Positions 8,954-15,916 are shown, counted from the first letter of the stretch. The stretch is DNA of 22,624 bases from CAYGZL01 sp964354345 (GCA_964354345.1 CAYGZL010000101.1:1-22624); one strand, 5' to 3'. The notes: generated by a model from the letters alone, not told the origin. Translations and numbers: made by a program.

Positions 8954-8966
8954 ATTTCCTCCACAT

Positions 8967-8979
8967 CCACGTGACGTGG
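8967..8979. promoter_or_regulatory. 13-bp palindrome in the 5' leader of the dockerin operon
   Basis: CCACGTGACGTGG is a perfect inverted repeat with 6-bp arms around one central base. It lies between the predicted promoter (9008-9036) and the GGAGG ribosome site of the dockerin gene. Position and symmetry suit an operator for a dimeric regulator, but no regulator is recognisable nearby and chance cannot be excluded. Confidence 0.3.
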
Positions 8980-9007
8980 TAAATCCCCATGCAATTCAAC
9001 TCAGGTC

Positions 9008-9036
9008 ATCATAACAACATAAGAAATTGTAGTCGA
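9008..9036 (-). promoter_or_regulatory. Candidate sigma70-type promoter of the dockerin-to-pxpA run
   Basis: On the minus strand TCGACT (9031-9036, 4/6 match to TTGACA) is separated by 17 bp from TATGAT (9008-9013, 5/6 match to TATAAT). Transcription would start about 50 nt before the dockerin ATG at 8953, in the only gap large enough to hold a promoter for the six-gene run. This is pattern evidence only. Confidence 0.4.
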
Positions 9037-9100
9037 GGAAATGATTGAGTATAGCAAGCGGGATGGCTTCGCTGGCAATACACCTCTTAAGTATGGCGGA

Positions 9101-10093
9101 TTAGCCTTCCAGAATGGCTGCGATCGCCCCCAACTCATTCGGCGAAAAATCCAATCCATTGATCGCCCCGGCACAGTCTTCCACCTGGCTGACTTTGCTG
9201 GCGCCAATCAACACTGAAGTCATCCCGGGGTGGCGCAGCACCCAGGCCAGCGCCATTTGCGCCAGGGTTTGGCCGCGTTGTTGAGCCAGCTCATTCAACT
9301 GGCGCACTTTGGCTAGCTTCGCCTCACTGATCTGGTTGGCCTTGAGAAAGCCCCAGGCTTTAGCGGCGCGTGCGTCCTCCGGGATACCGCCCAGGTAGCG
9401 GTCGGTGAGCATGCCTTGCGCAAGGGGGGAGAAGGCAATGCAGCCGACACCGGCTTCGTTCAGCACATCAAGTAAACCGGCCTCGATCCAGCGGTTGAAC
9501 ATGCTGTAAACCGGTTGGTGGATCAGGCATGGCGTACCAAGCTGGCGCAGGATCGCTGTCGCCTGGCGGGTCTGTTCAGCGGAGTAATTCGAGAGACCGG
9601 CATACAATGCTTTGCCCTGGCGTACCGCCGTGTCGAGGGTGGACATTGTCTCCTCCAGGGGCGTCTCGGGATCGGGGCGGTGGCTGTAGAATATATCCAC
9701 ATAGGATAAGCCCATGCGTTTCAGGCTCTGCTCCAGGCTGGCCAGCAGGTACTTGCGCGAGCCCCACTCCCCGTAAGGTCCTGGCCACATGTAATACCCG
9801 GCTTTGGTCGAGATAATCAGCTCATCCCGGTAGGGGGTGAAATCCTGGTGCAGGATCCGTCCGAAATTTTCTTCTGCTGAACCCGGCGGTGGACCGTAGT
9901 TGTTTGCCAGGTCGAAGTGGGTGATGCCCAGATCAAACGCCCGGCGCAGTATGGCGCGACCGTTCTCAAACACATCCACCCCGCCGAAGTTATGCCACAA
10001 ACCGAGCGAGATCGCCGGCAATTTCAGACCGCTGCGCCCACAACGGTGGTAGACCATTGCGTCATAACGGGTATTTGCGGCTGGATAAGTCAT
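9101..10093 (-). CDS. gpr: Aldo-keto reductase, YghZ / L-glyceraldehyde 3-phosphate reductase type
   Basis: The 330-aa protein closely matches the E. coli YghZ family along its whole length: LPAISLGLWHNFG, THFDLANNYGPPPGSAEENFG, ELIISTKAGYYMWPGPYG, RMGLSYVDIFYSHR, LIHQPVYSMFNRW and TSVLIGASKVSQ. The catalytic tetrad is visible as Asp61, Tyr66, Lys97 and His138. It is a soluble NADPH-dependent reductase; family members reduce L-glyceraldehyde 3-phosphate and methylglyoxal. It is slightly shorter than YghZ (346 aa) because the basic loop after GIPEDAR is reduced. The ATG at 10093 has AGGAGG about 9 nt upstream. It lies 147 bp upstream of the dockerin gene on the same strand and probably has its own promoter. 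Confidence 0.95.
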   Translation of the reverse strand: MTYPAANTRYDAMVYHRCGRSGLKLPAISLGLWHNFGGVDVFENGRAILRRAFDLGITHFDLANNYGPPPGSAEENFGRILHQDFTPYRDELIISTKAGYYMWPGPYGEWGSRKYLLASLEQSLKRMGLSYVDIFYSHRPDPETPLEETMSTLDTAVRQGKALYAGLSNYSAEQTRQATAILRQLGTPCLIHQPVYSMFNRWIEAGLLDVLNEAGVGCIAFSPLAQGMLTDRYLGGIPEDARAAKAWGFLKANQISEAKLAKVRQLNELAQQRGQTLAQMALAWVLRHPGMTSVLIGASKVSQVEDCAGAINGLDFSPNELGAIAAILEG

Positions 10094-10137
10094 TTGTAAT
10101 AACCTCCTGCAATAAAAACTGGAGTACCGATGAGTTT

Positions 10138-10143
10138 ATTATA
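10138..10143 (-). promoter_or_regulatory. Candidate -10 box for the aldo-keto reductase gene
   Basis: A perfect TATAAT on the minus strand lies 45 nt upstream of the ATG at 10093. It is followed by the AGGAGG ribosome site. No good -35 hexamer is present at 17 bp, so confidence is modest. Confidence 0.35.
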
Positions 10144-10162
10144 TCTTACTGCGTTGACTCAA

Positions 10163-10498
10163 TTACCCCAGCATGGTGACCTGCATTTCGACCCAGGGGG
10201 CAACTGACCGGTTACGTTGGCAGTCTTGCTGGGTTCTCCCGCACCCGGTTGGGGGCGTCGCCCGGATTGCCAGCCACTTGAGCGCGGTCACCCACCTGCA
10301 AGCGCGTCCAACCGCCCGTGCAATCCGAGGCAACCGGGGCGGGAGTGGCATTGGGTGTGGGCAGACATGATAAGTCAAATGGTCGCCAGGCGGGCGTGTA
10401 GGCGCGGCCAATCATGTCGGTCATCGCCACAGACTGGAGGTTAAGGATGCGAAAGGTTAACCAACCGCTGACTCCGGCGGGTGGAAAGTTTTCAAATG
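10163..10498 (-). pseudogene. Remnant of a secreted SH3b-domain protein, frameshifted
   Basis: Read on the minus strand from 10498 this encodes a continuous stretch (AGVSGWLTFRILNLQSVAMT, then TPAWRPFDLSC, then TPNATPAPVAS). It leads into CTGGWTRLQVGDRAQVAG and NRVRENP, the start of a bacterial SH3 (SH3b) fold as in many Chloroflexota envelope proteins. The frame then breaks: TANVTGQLPPGS continues it in a second frame and EMQVTMLG in a third, before a stop near 10163. No start codon or N-terminus is found, because the 5' side is cut at the junction with the integrase fragment at 10497. At least two small indels make it non-functional. The SH3b reading is family knowledge applied to a short stretch. 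Confidence 0.5.
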
Positions 10499-10663
10499 CA
10501 TCCCGCCCAACACCTGGTTCACTTCACTTTTGGAGAGTACGGTTGGTAAGTGCTGGGTGAGCTTGGCGCGCAGGGCATGAACAGGGGGAGCCAGTTCAAT
10601 CGAAAGAAAAGCTTCAATCTCCGGTGCGCCTATTTCGGCAGGGTGGCGGGCGAAACCTTGTTT
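10497..10663 (-). pseudogene. Integron-integrase fragment, copy A
   Basis: The minus strand encodes QGFARHPAEIGAPEIEAFLS, then IELAPPVHALRAK and HLPTVLSKSEVNQVLGGM. RHPAEMG and the xxxPxVLSxxEVxxVL block are typical of IntI tyrosine recombinases. The frame is open across the block but covers only the N-terminal/core junction. The stretch between EAFL and the VLS block is too short for IntI, so an internal deletion is inferred. It is nearly identical in layout to 11809-11974 and in the same orientation. It ends abruptly at both sides. Confidence 0.7.
10497..10663 (-). repeat. 167-bp direct repeat, left copy (partner 11809-11974)
   Basis: Homology with 11809-11974 runs from TGCATCCCG to CGAAACCTTGTTT with scattered substitutions and a 1-bp indel, then stops sharply on both sides. 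The two copies are in direct orientation and bracket the toxin-antitoxin genes at 10713-11610. Confidence 0.8.
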
Positions 10664-10712
10664 TGAGGGAGTCGTCAGGCATAGGTTCGTCGGACTCGGC
10701 TGATGAGCGGGG

Positions 10713-11390
10713 TTAGCCTTTTCCCGAATTCTCGGTCATAATCTTCATCGCCAGGCTTTGAAAATAACGCTTCAATGCCACGGGGTCAAAATATACCAGC
10801 ATCTTGACCGGCCAGCGCTCAATTTCATCCGGGTAGTTCGCCGTGCGGTTCAGGGCAACCGCAAACCAATACAGGTCAAAGCCAGTATCCTTGTGGCGTG
10901 CAAGTTTCGCCAGCTCTTCCAGGCTCGTCCTTTGCAATAAAAAATACAGGTCAATTGCATCGCGTGGTTCTACTCGTCCAAAGAAGGCTAAAGTTTTATC
11001 AGCCTGGATATCCGTAAAATCATTCACCAACACGCCAGCGTCCCCCACTTCTGCCGGGGCAAATCGGTACGGCGAATCCAGCGCCAGGTCAATTTTGAGT
11101 TGTTCTTTTCCCTGCGTGACTTGAAACTCAACAAAACTGGCAAAGCGGCGAACTGCTCTAATTTCCATACCGCCAGATTGAACGGCTTGTTCAACCCGGT
11201 AGGAAAATGGGATGATCAAACCGGCCTCACTCGTGAACAAATCCAGGTCGTTAGAAAGCCGGTGTGCAAGGTAATACTCAGCTAAAGCTGTGCCGCCGGT
11301 CAGGTAAAAACGTTCCTGGTCGGGCAGGCCCGCAAAAAGATGGAGGAAAGCCCTCTGAAAAACAGAGAGAATGCCTTTACCCTCTAGCAT
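10713..11390 (-). CDS. AbiEii/AbiGii-type nucleotidyltransferase toxin
   Basis: The protein is 225 aa from the ATG at 11390. This start is preferred because it begins just inside the end of the upstream small gene (14-bp overlap) and gives the normal N-terminus of the family; the frame is open further upstream to 11474 without homology. The nucleotidyltransferase core is visible: YLTGGTALAEYYLAHR followed by LSNDLDLF, giving Gly32-Gly33 and the Asp48/Asp50 metal-binding pair, and KIDLAL as the later acidic strand. AbiEii-like proteins are the toxins of type IV (AbiE) toxin-antitoxin systems and act in phage abortive infection; family members transfer nucleotides to RNA targets such as tRNA. 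The ATG may be translated by coupling. The module sits between direct repeats of an integrase fragment. Confidence 0.85.
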   Translation of the reverse strand: MLEGKGILSVFQRAFLHLFAGLPDQERFYLTGGTALAEYYLAHRLSNDLDLFTSEAGLIIPFSYRVEQAVQSGGMEIRAVRRFASFVEFQVTQGKEQLKIDLALDSPYRFAPAEVGDAGVLVNDFTDIQADKTLAFFGRVEPRDAIDLYFLLQRTSLEELAKLARHKDTGFDLYWFAVALNRTANYPDEIERWPVKMLVYFDPVALKRYFQSLAMKIMTENSGKG

Positions 11391-11610
11391 GGCGGGTTTC
11401 CAAAAAACACTGCCACAGGCTGCGAACATCTTCCGGTAGTGTAATTTCATCCAGCACTTCAGCGATTTGATCAAGATTCAAGGAGCGGATATCTTCTGCC
11501 CGCCCATGAGTCAGCACCTGTTGGATATACCAACGCCGCTGGAAGGGGTCAGACAAGTCAACATGGTCAGTGCTCCAAACGATATAAACGGGCGGGCGCA
11601 AAGTGGTCAT
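11377..11610 (-). CDS. Small partner (putative antitoxin, DUF6922-like) of the AbiEii-like toxin
   Basis: This 77-aa protein begins with MTTLRPPVYIVWSTDHVDLS and continues with FQRRWYIQQVLTHGRAEDIR. It contains DEITLPEDVRSLWQCFLE near its end. Small proteins of this kind occur directly upstream of AbiEii-like nucleotidyltransferases and are probably their antitoxin or regulatory partner; the DUF6922 assignment is from memory and function is inferred from position. It overlaps the toxin by 14 bp. There is no Shine-Dalgarno; a TATAAT ends only 6 nt before the ATG, so transcripts may be leaderless. The ATG lies inside the last codons of the truncated integrase frame, which marks the join between the two elements. 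Confidence 0.75.
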   Translation of the reverse strand: MTTLRPPVYIVWSTDHVDLSDPFQRRWYIQQVLTHGRAEDIRSLNLDQIAEVLDEITLPEDVRSLWQCFLETRHARG

Positions 11611-11616
11611 AGGTAA

Positions 11617-11622
11617 ATTATA
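11617..11622 (-). promoter_or_regulatory. Candidate -10 box giving a leaderless toxin-antitoxin transcript
   Basis: A perfect TATAAT on the minus strand ends 6 nt before the ATG at 11610. The -35 region is poor. If used, it would start transcription at or next to the start codon. It lies inside the broken integrase frame. Confidence 0.3.
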
Positions 11623-11808
11623 ACTCTTTTATAGAGACCAGGAACGAGAGCATCTGGCAGCATCGTCAGGCGGTCTTTTTCACCTTTGCCTTCGCGCACC
11701 AACACCTGGGACTGCTCAAAGTCAATATCCTTGATGCGCAGGCGCAGGTATTCTATCAAGCGCAGGCCGCAGGCATACAATAAACGGGCCATCAGTTGGT
11801 GCAGCCCC

Positions 11809-11974
11809 TGCATCCCGCTCAATACCTGGTTCAGTTCACTATTGGAGAGTACCGTTGGCAAGTGCTTGGTGCGCTTGGCGCGCAGAGCATGAATAGGGGG
11901 AGCCAATTCAATCTAAAGAAAAGCTCCTTCTCCGGCGCGCCCATTTCGGCAGGGTGGCGGGCGAAACCTTGTTT
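11809..11974 (-). repeat. 166-bp direct repeat, right copy (partner 10497-10663)
   Basis: This is the second copy of the integrase segment. It carries a 1-bp deletion relative to the left copy. Here the homology with IntI continues on both sides, so this is the parental context and 10497-10663 is the displaced copy. Confidence 0.8.
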
Positions 11975-12103
11975 GGCTTGATGAAAGAGAATGTAGTATT
12001 TTGCCAAATGGACATACGTTTTTTCAGTGGAATACGAATAGTGTTTGATGCGGATGGCATCGCGCAGATGGTCCAGAAGTTTATTAGGCTTGGGTAAGGC
12101 CGG

Positions 12104-12325
12104 TTAGTGAATAGTGAAATTACCCTTTTATCGTTGGTGTATAATATTTATTGATAAGTACAGATCAGACAAAACTAACTTAATAATCAGGTTATAAGAA
12201 ATCAGGCGGGACTTGCCAGCGGTGGCGGGTGGGCGCGGCTCAGCTTAGCCGTTAACCAGCGGTGCCGACGCTGTCACAAGATGGTAATCGCGAAGATAGC
12301 TCTATCAGCTTAGGAGTAACTGCTG
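12104..12325 (+). promoter_or_regulatory. Integron attI/Pc region between intI remnant and first cassette
   Basis: This 220-bp stretch has no gene. It holds a TATAAT at 12140-12145 on the + strand that could be the -10 of a cassette promoter (no good -35). It also holds a GC-rich block at 12216-12264 with CCAGCGGTG repeated directly at 12216 and 12256. The block contains CTCAGCTTAGCCGTTAAC, which resembles the 3' end of an attC/attI site with a GTT core at 12251. The core departs from GTTRRRY, so the exact recombination point is uncertain. Its place between a divergent intI and the first cassette is the main argument. Confidence 0.45.
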
Positions 12326-13006
12326 ATGAAAGTCAATATCCCTCTCACTCCCCCCGAAGAAGTTGGATTCCCCGATTTTGTCGGCTGGTTTCATAGCAAC
12401 ATCCTGATTCCATATCCACTATACATTATCACCACGGTTGATGAGCATGGCATACCTAATGCTCAGCCGAACACTTGGGGACTGCCCATTGGGGATAAGT
12501 TCGGGCAGTTCTTTGTCTTTTACGATTGGGCATCTCACCACACCATACAAAATGTAATAGCCACCAAAGAGTTCGTAATAAACGTCCCCTCTGAAGACCA
12601 AGTTTCCCAGGCAATGAAAACCGTCGAGCATTATCCACGCGGAGTGGACGAAATTGCCGCATCTGGATTGACCGCCATTCACTCAATCGCGGTGAAAGTG
12701 CCGCGCATAGCAGAATGCAAGGCTCATTTTGAGTGCAGGTTGTGCTGGTACAAGGAGACTCATCATCGTGGACGAGATGACACTGGCGTGCTTGTGTTGG
12801 GTGAAATAGTGGCCGCTTCAGGCGATAATGATGTCTTGGCGGGAATGTCACCTGAAAAAGTGGAAAGAATGAGAACCGTGTATGTCTTATCCAGAAACGT
12901 AGATGCTCTAAACATGAAGACTACTAATTCCATGACCTACGGAACAATCGATAGATTGAAAGATTTCTTAAAATTAGAGAAAGATGGGAGCGTCGAATAT
13001 GTTTAG
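12326..13006 (+). CDS. Flavin reductase-like FMN-binding split-barrel protein (integron cassette gene)
   Basis: This 226-aa protein has the flavin-reductase domain (PF01613-type). An N-terminal PYPLYIITTVDEHGIPNAQP strand is followed by FFVFYDWASHHTIQNVIATK and EFVINVPSED, the FMN-phosphate and isoalloxazine-binding region. FECRLCWYKETHH, VLVLGEIVAAS and a C-terminal helix come next. Members bind FMN and usually reduce it or act as flavin-dependent oxidoreductase components; the substrate is unknown. The ATG at 12326 has AGGAG about 9 nt upstream. It lies just downstream of the presumed attI and is followed within about 30 bp by an attC site, so it looks like the first cassette of the array. 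Codon use is plainer and less GC-rich than in region 1, consistent with acquisition. Confidence 0.88.
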   Translation: MKVNIPLTPPEEVGFPDFVGWFHSNILIPYPLYIITTVDEHGIPNAQPNTWGLPIGDKFGQFFVFYDWASHHTIQNVIATKEFVINVPSEDQVSQAMKTVEHYPRGVDEIAASGLTAIHSIAVKVPRIAECKAHFECRLCWYKETHHRGRDDTGVLVLGEIVAASGDNDVLAGMSPEKVERMRTVYVLSRNVDALNMKTTNSMTYGTIDRLKDFLKLEKDGSVEYV

Positions 13007-13037
13007 TAGTTTGGGAAGGGTAGAATATCTATACGCT

Positions 13038-13101
13038 GGCTACCACTGGCTCCACCGGACGCTACGCCTGCGGCTCGCGCCGGTAAGCAAAGCCGTTGGG
13101 T
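13038..13101 (+). other. attC recombination site of the first cassette
   Basis: The site ends with an R'' core GTTGGGT (13095-13101, fits GTTRRRY). Its inner stem pairs ACCGGACGC (13054-13062) with GCGCCGGT (13077-13084): all 8 bases pair and one A is left unpaired. That is the extrahelical base typical of attC bottom-strand folding. The R' box around 13038-13044 (GGCTACC) is degenerate compared with RYYYAAC. It follows the flavin-reductase stop by about 30 bp. Confidence 0.7.
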
Positions 13102-13129
13102 GCCAAAGTAGGCTGTGGGTGGCGATGTT

Positions 13130-13189
13130 GTCTAACGCGGTCGTTGAATCGGAGGCCAGGGCCTTACGCAAGCGCTAATTGAACTCCTC
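13130..13189 (+). other. Possible degenerate second attC
   Basis: GTCTAAC at 13130-13136 fits the attC R' consensus RYYYAAC. The following GCGGTCGTTGAATCGGA resembles the left arm of many attC sites. No clean R'' or complementary inner stem is found on the right side, so this is either a decayed site of an empty cassette or chance. Confidence 0.3.
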
Positions 13190-13318
13190 GCCTGTGAGCA
13201 ATGGGTTCATATATAAGGCTGTCGTGAAACGAAAGAACAAGCTGTAAAAAGGCCGGGCGAGCAAAGGCCAATGAAATAGAGCAGAAAGGCAAGGACAGAA
13301 ATGCAAGGAGCAAAAGAC

Positions 13319-13864
13319 ATGGAAGCAAAACAAAGTGAAGAACTACTCAGAGCATTGAAAGCCCGTTTTGAGAAAAACATGAACCGCCATAAAGGTCTTG
13401 GATGGGCTAACGTACAAGCAAAGCTGGAAGCTAATCCTGACAAACTGTGGTCTCTCAATGAAATGGAGAGAACCGGTGGTGAACCCGATGTTGTTGGTTA
13501 CGACGAAAAGACGGACGAATACATTTTTTATGATTGTTCAGGGGAAAGTCCTAAAGGCCGCAGAAGTGTTTGTTACGACCGTGAGGGACTGGATTCAAGG
13601 AAAGAACATAAACCAGAAGATAACGCTATGGATATGGCATCTGCCATGGGGATTGAGCTTTTAACAGAAGAACAATATCGGGAGTTGCAGAAACTTGGAA
13701 ATTTCGATACGAAAACGTCGAGCTGGTTGAAAACACCTTCTGAAATTAGAAAACTCGGCGGCGCCATCTTTGCCGATCGTCGCTACGACCATGTCTTCGT
13801 GTATCACAATGGTGCAGAATCTTACTATGGCGTCAGGGGATTCCGTGGCTCGCTAAGGGTTTAA
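13319..13864 (+). CDS. DUF4256 family protein (integron cassette gene)
   Basis: The protein is 181 aa from the ATG at 13319, preferred over the ATG at 13301 because AAGGAG lies 8 nt before it. It matches DUF4256 over its full length: LKARFEKNMNRHKGLGWANV, WSLNEMERTGGEPDVVGYD, EYIFYDCSGESPKGRRSVC, YDREGLDSRKEHKPEDNAMD, MGIELLTEEQYRELQKLGNF and a C-terminal HNGAESYYGVRGFRGSLRV. The function of the family is unknown; it is soluble and rich in charged residues, with no signal peptide or membrane segment. The next attC begins 107 bp after the stop, so it is a second (or third) cassette in the same orientation. It appears complete. Confidence 0.9.
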   Translation: MEAKQSEELLRALKARFEKNMNRHKGLGWANVQAKLEANPDKLWSLNEMERTGGEPDVVGYDEKTDEYIFYDCSGESPKGRRSVCYDREGLDSRKEHKPEDNAMDMASAMGIELLTEEQYRELQKLGNFDTKTSSWLKTPSEIRKLGGAIFADRRYDHVFVYHNGAESYYGVRGFRGSLRV

Positions 13865-13970
13865 ACTTAACAGGCAGCTATATTTGAGAACGGATCACGC
13901 ACAAGAGAGGAATGTAAAAGACAAGGTCTTGTCCGAAAACGTCGGCTGGCAACTTGAAGCGCGCATTGAC

Positions 13971-14037
13971 GCCCAACAAGCGGTTTCAGCGGACGGTCCC
14001 GCTTCGACCCACCGCCGCTGAATCCTGACCGTTGGGC
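13971..14037 (+). other. attC recombination site of the DUF4256 cassette
   Basis: The 67-bp site has perfectly complementary cores GCCCAAC (13971-13977) and GTTGGGC (14031-14037), fitting RYYYAAC and GTTRRRY. The inner stem pairs CAGCGGACGGT (13987-13997) with ACCGCCGCTG (14011-14020), leaving a single unpaired A, the extrahelical base that orients IntI on the folded strand. This is a canonical attC by inspection. Confidence 0.9.
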
Positions 14038-14239
14038 GGATCAGTCGATCTGTCCATCTTAATCCCTTTGGCCATAATTACACCATCTGTCTTGGAGATC
14101 TCAGCGTGGCGCTGGGCACTCCGTGGAGGCGCGTTTTCAGTTGACTATCAGCGCCGCTCTTCGACCTGCTCATTACGGTGACCATTAGCCTGCTGCACGG
14201 GATATGCACACTCAAAAAACGGATTCAGACAACGGAACA
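14038..14239. other. Gene-free stretch after the last attC
   Basis: About 200 bp between the attC and the IS4-type remnant. I find no open frame with recognisable homology, no further attC cores and no clear insertion-sequence inverted repeat here. Confidence 0.5.
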
Positions 14240-15169
14240 TTAAACGCAAACCAGGCTTGCGTGCGGATCACTCTCCCAGATTAGGGTGTTCGACGGGGAG
14301 CCAAATACCCCACACGGACTTGGTCTTAGCAGCCATTTGGGCTGAGCCTGGACATCAACCGAAAGACTACCTAACAAACCATCCTGGAGTTGATCCAAGG
14401 CGACCTTGCCATAGACGACATCGCGGATAGCTTCTCCCAACCAAAGTCATAGGGTATAGGCGATCAGGGTGAGAGCAATCATCTGTTCCAGATTGGACTG
14501 TTTCTTATTCATCAACTTGGTCAGATGCAAGAGGTCCTTGCAGTCCCGGATAGTCTCTTCGATTTTCTTGCGCTTTTGGTAGATCTCGAGACCCCGTTTG
14601 GGTTCCAGGATGGTCATCACCCACAAGGGTTTGGAAAGGCTCTTGCGCCAGTAACCGATCAGATTGACTTTGACCAGACATTGGGGCAAATGACCGTCTC
14701 ACCCGGCCGAATAAACAGTTTGATTGACTCACCTTGAGCATCGATCAAGCGGGGTTGTTTATGCTGGTCGCTTAAGTTAAGTCGGATCACAAACTGTATC
14801 TGCTCAAGGTATAGAGTTTCCATCAGTTCTTCATAGCTGAACTCACGATCCAACACCAATCCTTAGCTTGCCCACATAGGCCGTCTTTGGCGCTCGATAA
14901 CGCTCCATCTCCGTTGGATCGCCAATCACGAACTCGGCCTCTTCCTGGTAGAAGCGTTGCTGCACTGCTTTTAGGTCAACCTTACTCAGAAAACGCTGGA
15001 TAGCCTTATAACAACTCTCGCTTTTACCTGCCATCTTTTCCGAGATATTGCTCAGTCGGGGTGATTGCGCTTCCAGCAAGGCCTGGATGATCTTCGAGCC
15101 TTGCTCAACCAGCTTTTCATCATCGAATAGGTATCGCAAAAATTCACCAAAGTTGATACACTTGTCCAT
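14240..15169 (-). pseudogene. IS4-family transposase remnant with internal deletion, frameshift and in-frame TGA
   Basis: The original start is the ATG at 15169 (AAGGA 6-7 nt upstream, MDKCINFGEFLRYLFDDEKL). The N-terminal part runs to KTAYVGKL near 14860. The first catalytic-Asp region is missing, and a second frame resumes with LDREFSYEELMETLYLEQIQ. A further shift near 14690 leads to KVNLIGYWRKSLSKPLWVMT and RGLEIYQKRKKIEETIRDCK. The last block fits the IS4 signature Y-x2-R-x3-E-x6-K. A TGA at 14447-14449 then interrupts the frame, which continues as LWLGEAIRDVVYG to a stop at 14240. The element cannot make a functional transposase. I could not define its terminal inverted repeats. It lies immediately downstream of the integron array. 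Confidence 0.8.
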
Positions 15170-15307
15170 GGATGCTTCCTTTGAGTATCCCGTTGGAGCG
15201 GTTTTACTCAATGTAGAGGCTTCTATTCGTTTTGGCAATACCTTGTCCGATTTTTTGTCCGAAGGTCAGAGGAAATAAATTGACCTACTTACATAAATAG
15301 ATTAAAA

Positions 15308-15870
15308 TATATAAGACATGAAAATATATAAGAAAGACGCCACGGTCGAAGAGTGGACGAGAAAAGCGTATTCGACAAGTGCAAGATATGGGGCTCCGTT
15401 TTTATACAAGCGGGTGGAGTGGACAAGCGAGTACGCTTGCTGCTCATCTTCCCGTTTGGCGCTGCTCGTTTGCGCGACGGCAAACTGGTCTGCATGCGAG
15501 AAACCACTCGATTCAATGCTGAGACGTGCTTTGATTTCCTGCAGCATCTCTGGAAAGTCAGTTCTCGTTCTGGCCGGAGAGTTAATGTGATGACGGACAA
15601 TTCTCATTATCATCACGCGGCGCTTCACAAAGAGTGGTGGAAAGCCGCGGAGCCCCGGTTCAGGCTTGAATACCGGCCGTCGATTAGCCCGAACCTCAAT
15701 CCGATTGAACGGGTATGAAAGTTGACTCGGCACCTTGCCACCACAACAGGTATTTTCCGACGATCGAGGATGTGATCACGGCGGTCGAACATACCTTCGA
15801 ATCCTGGCAGAAGGGCAGCGACGCCCTGCGACGTTTATCCGCAATTATTTATAACGCAGTGTATAGGTAG
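15308..15870 (+). pseudogene. IS630-family transposase remnant, frameshifted, in-frame TGA
   Basis: Only the C-terminal part of a DDE transposase is left. FNAETCFDFLQHLWK, VMTDNSHYHHAALHKEWW (second catalytic Asp) and LEYRPSISPNLNPIERV (catalytic Glu) match IS630 proteins. A TGA at 15716-15718 stands where the conserved Trp of ERVWKLTR is expected. The frame continues as KLTRHLAT. One further indel near 15748 shifts to NRYFPTIEDVITAVEHTFES, then WQKGSDALRRLSAII, ending with TAG at 15868-15870. A frame jump also occurs near 15350 (KKDATVEEW to DEKSVFDKCKIW). The first catalytic Asp and the N-terminal HTH are absent. It directly precedes the A-T-TE gene. Confidence 0.8.
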
Positions 15871-15916
15871 CAAGCCAATGATCCCTTGTGACTTAGATCC
15901 ACTCAGGAACTCGGAA

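Larger units (their letters stand above)
11607..12103 (-). pseudogene. intI: IntI-like integron integrase, copy B, frameshifted and C-terminally truncated
   Basis: From about 12103 the minus strand reads PKPNKLLDHLRDAIRIKHYS, then YSTEKTYVHLAKYYILFHQ and RHPAEMGAPEKE: a textbook IntI N-terminal DNA-binding domain. A 1-bp loss near 11930 shifts the frame, and IELAPPIHALRAK, TVLSNSELNQVLSGM, ARLLYACGLRLIEYLRLRIK, DIDFEQSQVLVREGKGEKDR and TMLPDALVPGL follow. The first catalytic Arg is in ACGLRL, but the K-beta, HxxR and Tyr motifs are missing because the gene stops at 11607, where the toxin-antitoxin pair begins. No ATG precedes PKPNKLL. The residues between EKE and IELAPP are fewer than expected, an internal deletion shared with copy A. 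It is divergent from the cassettes downstream, as in a standard integron. The integrase should be inactive. Confidence 0.85.

Noticed and set aside
10163..10444. Several overlapping short open frames on both strands as genes
   Set aside because: Only the minus-strand SH3b reading has family-like sequence, and it is broken by indels; the others are shadows.
12251..12257. GTTAACC as a firm attI/attC crossover core
   Set aside because: It breaks the GTTRRRY consensus at the third purine, and no complementary R' box was found; kept only as part of a tentative attI region.
5258..15718. UGA recoded as a sense codon (several in-frame TGAs with continuing homology)
   Set aside because: pxpB and pxpC terminate at TGA in overlapping start-stop contexts, the residues expected at the internal TGAs differ (Trp in IS630, probably Gly in IS4), and TAA and TAG occur in the same role in other broken genes.
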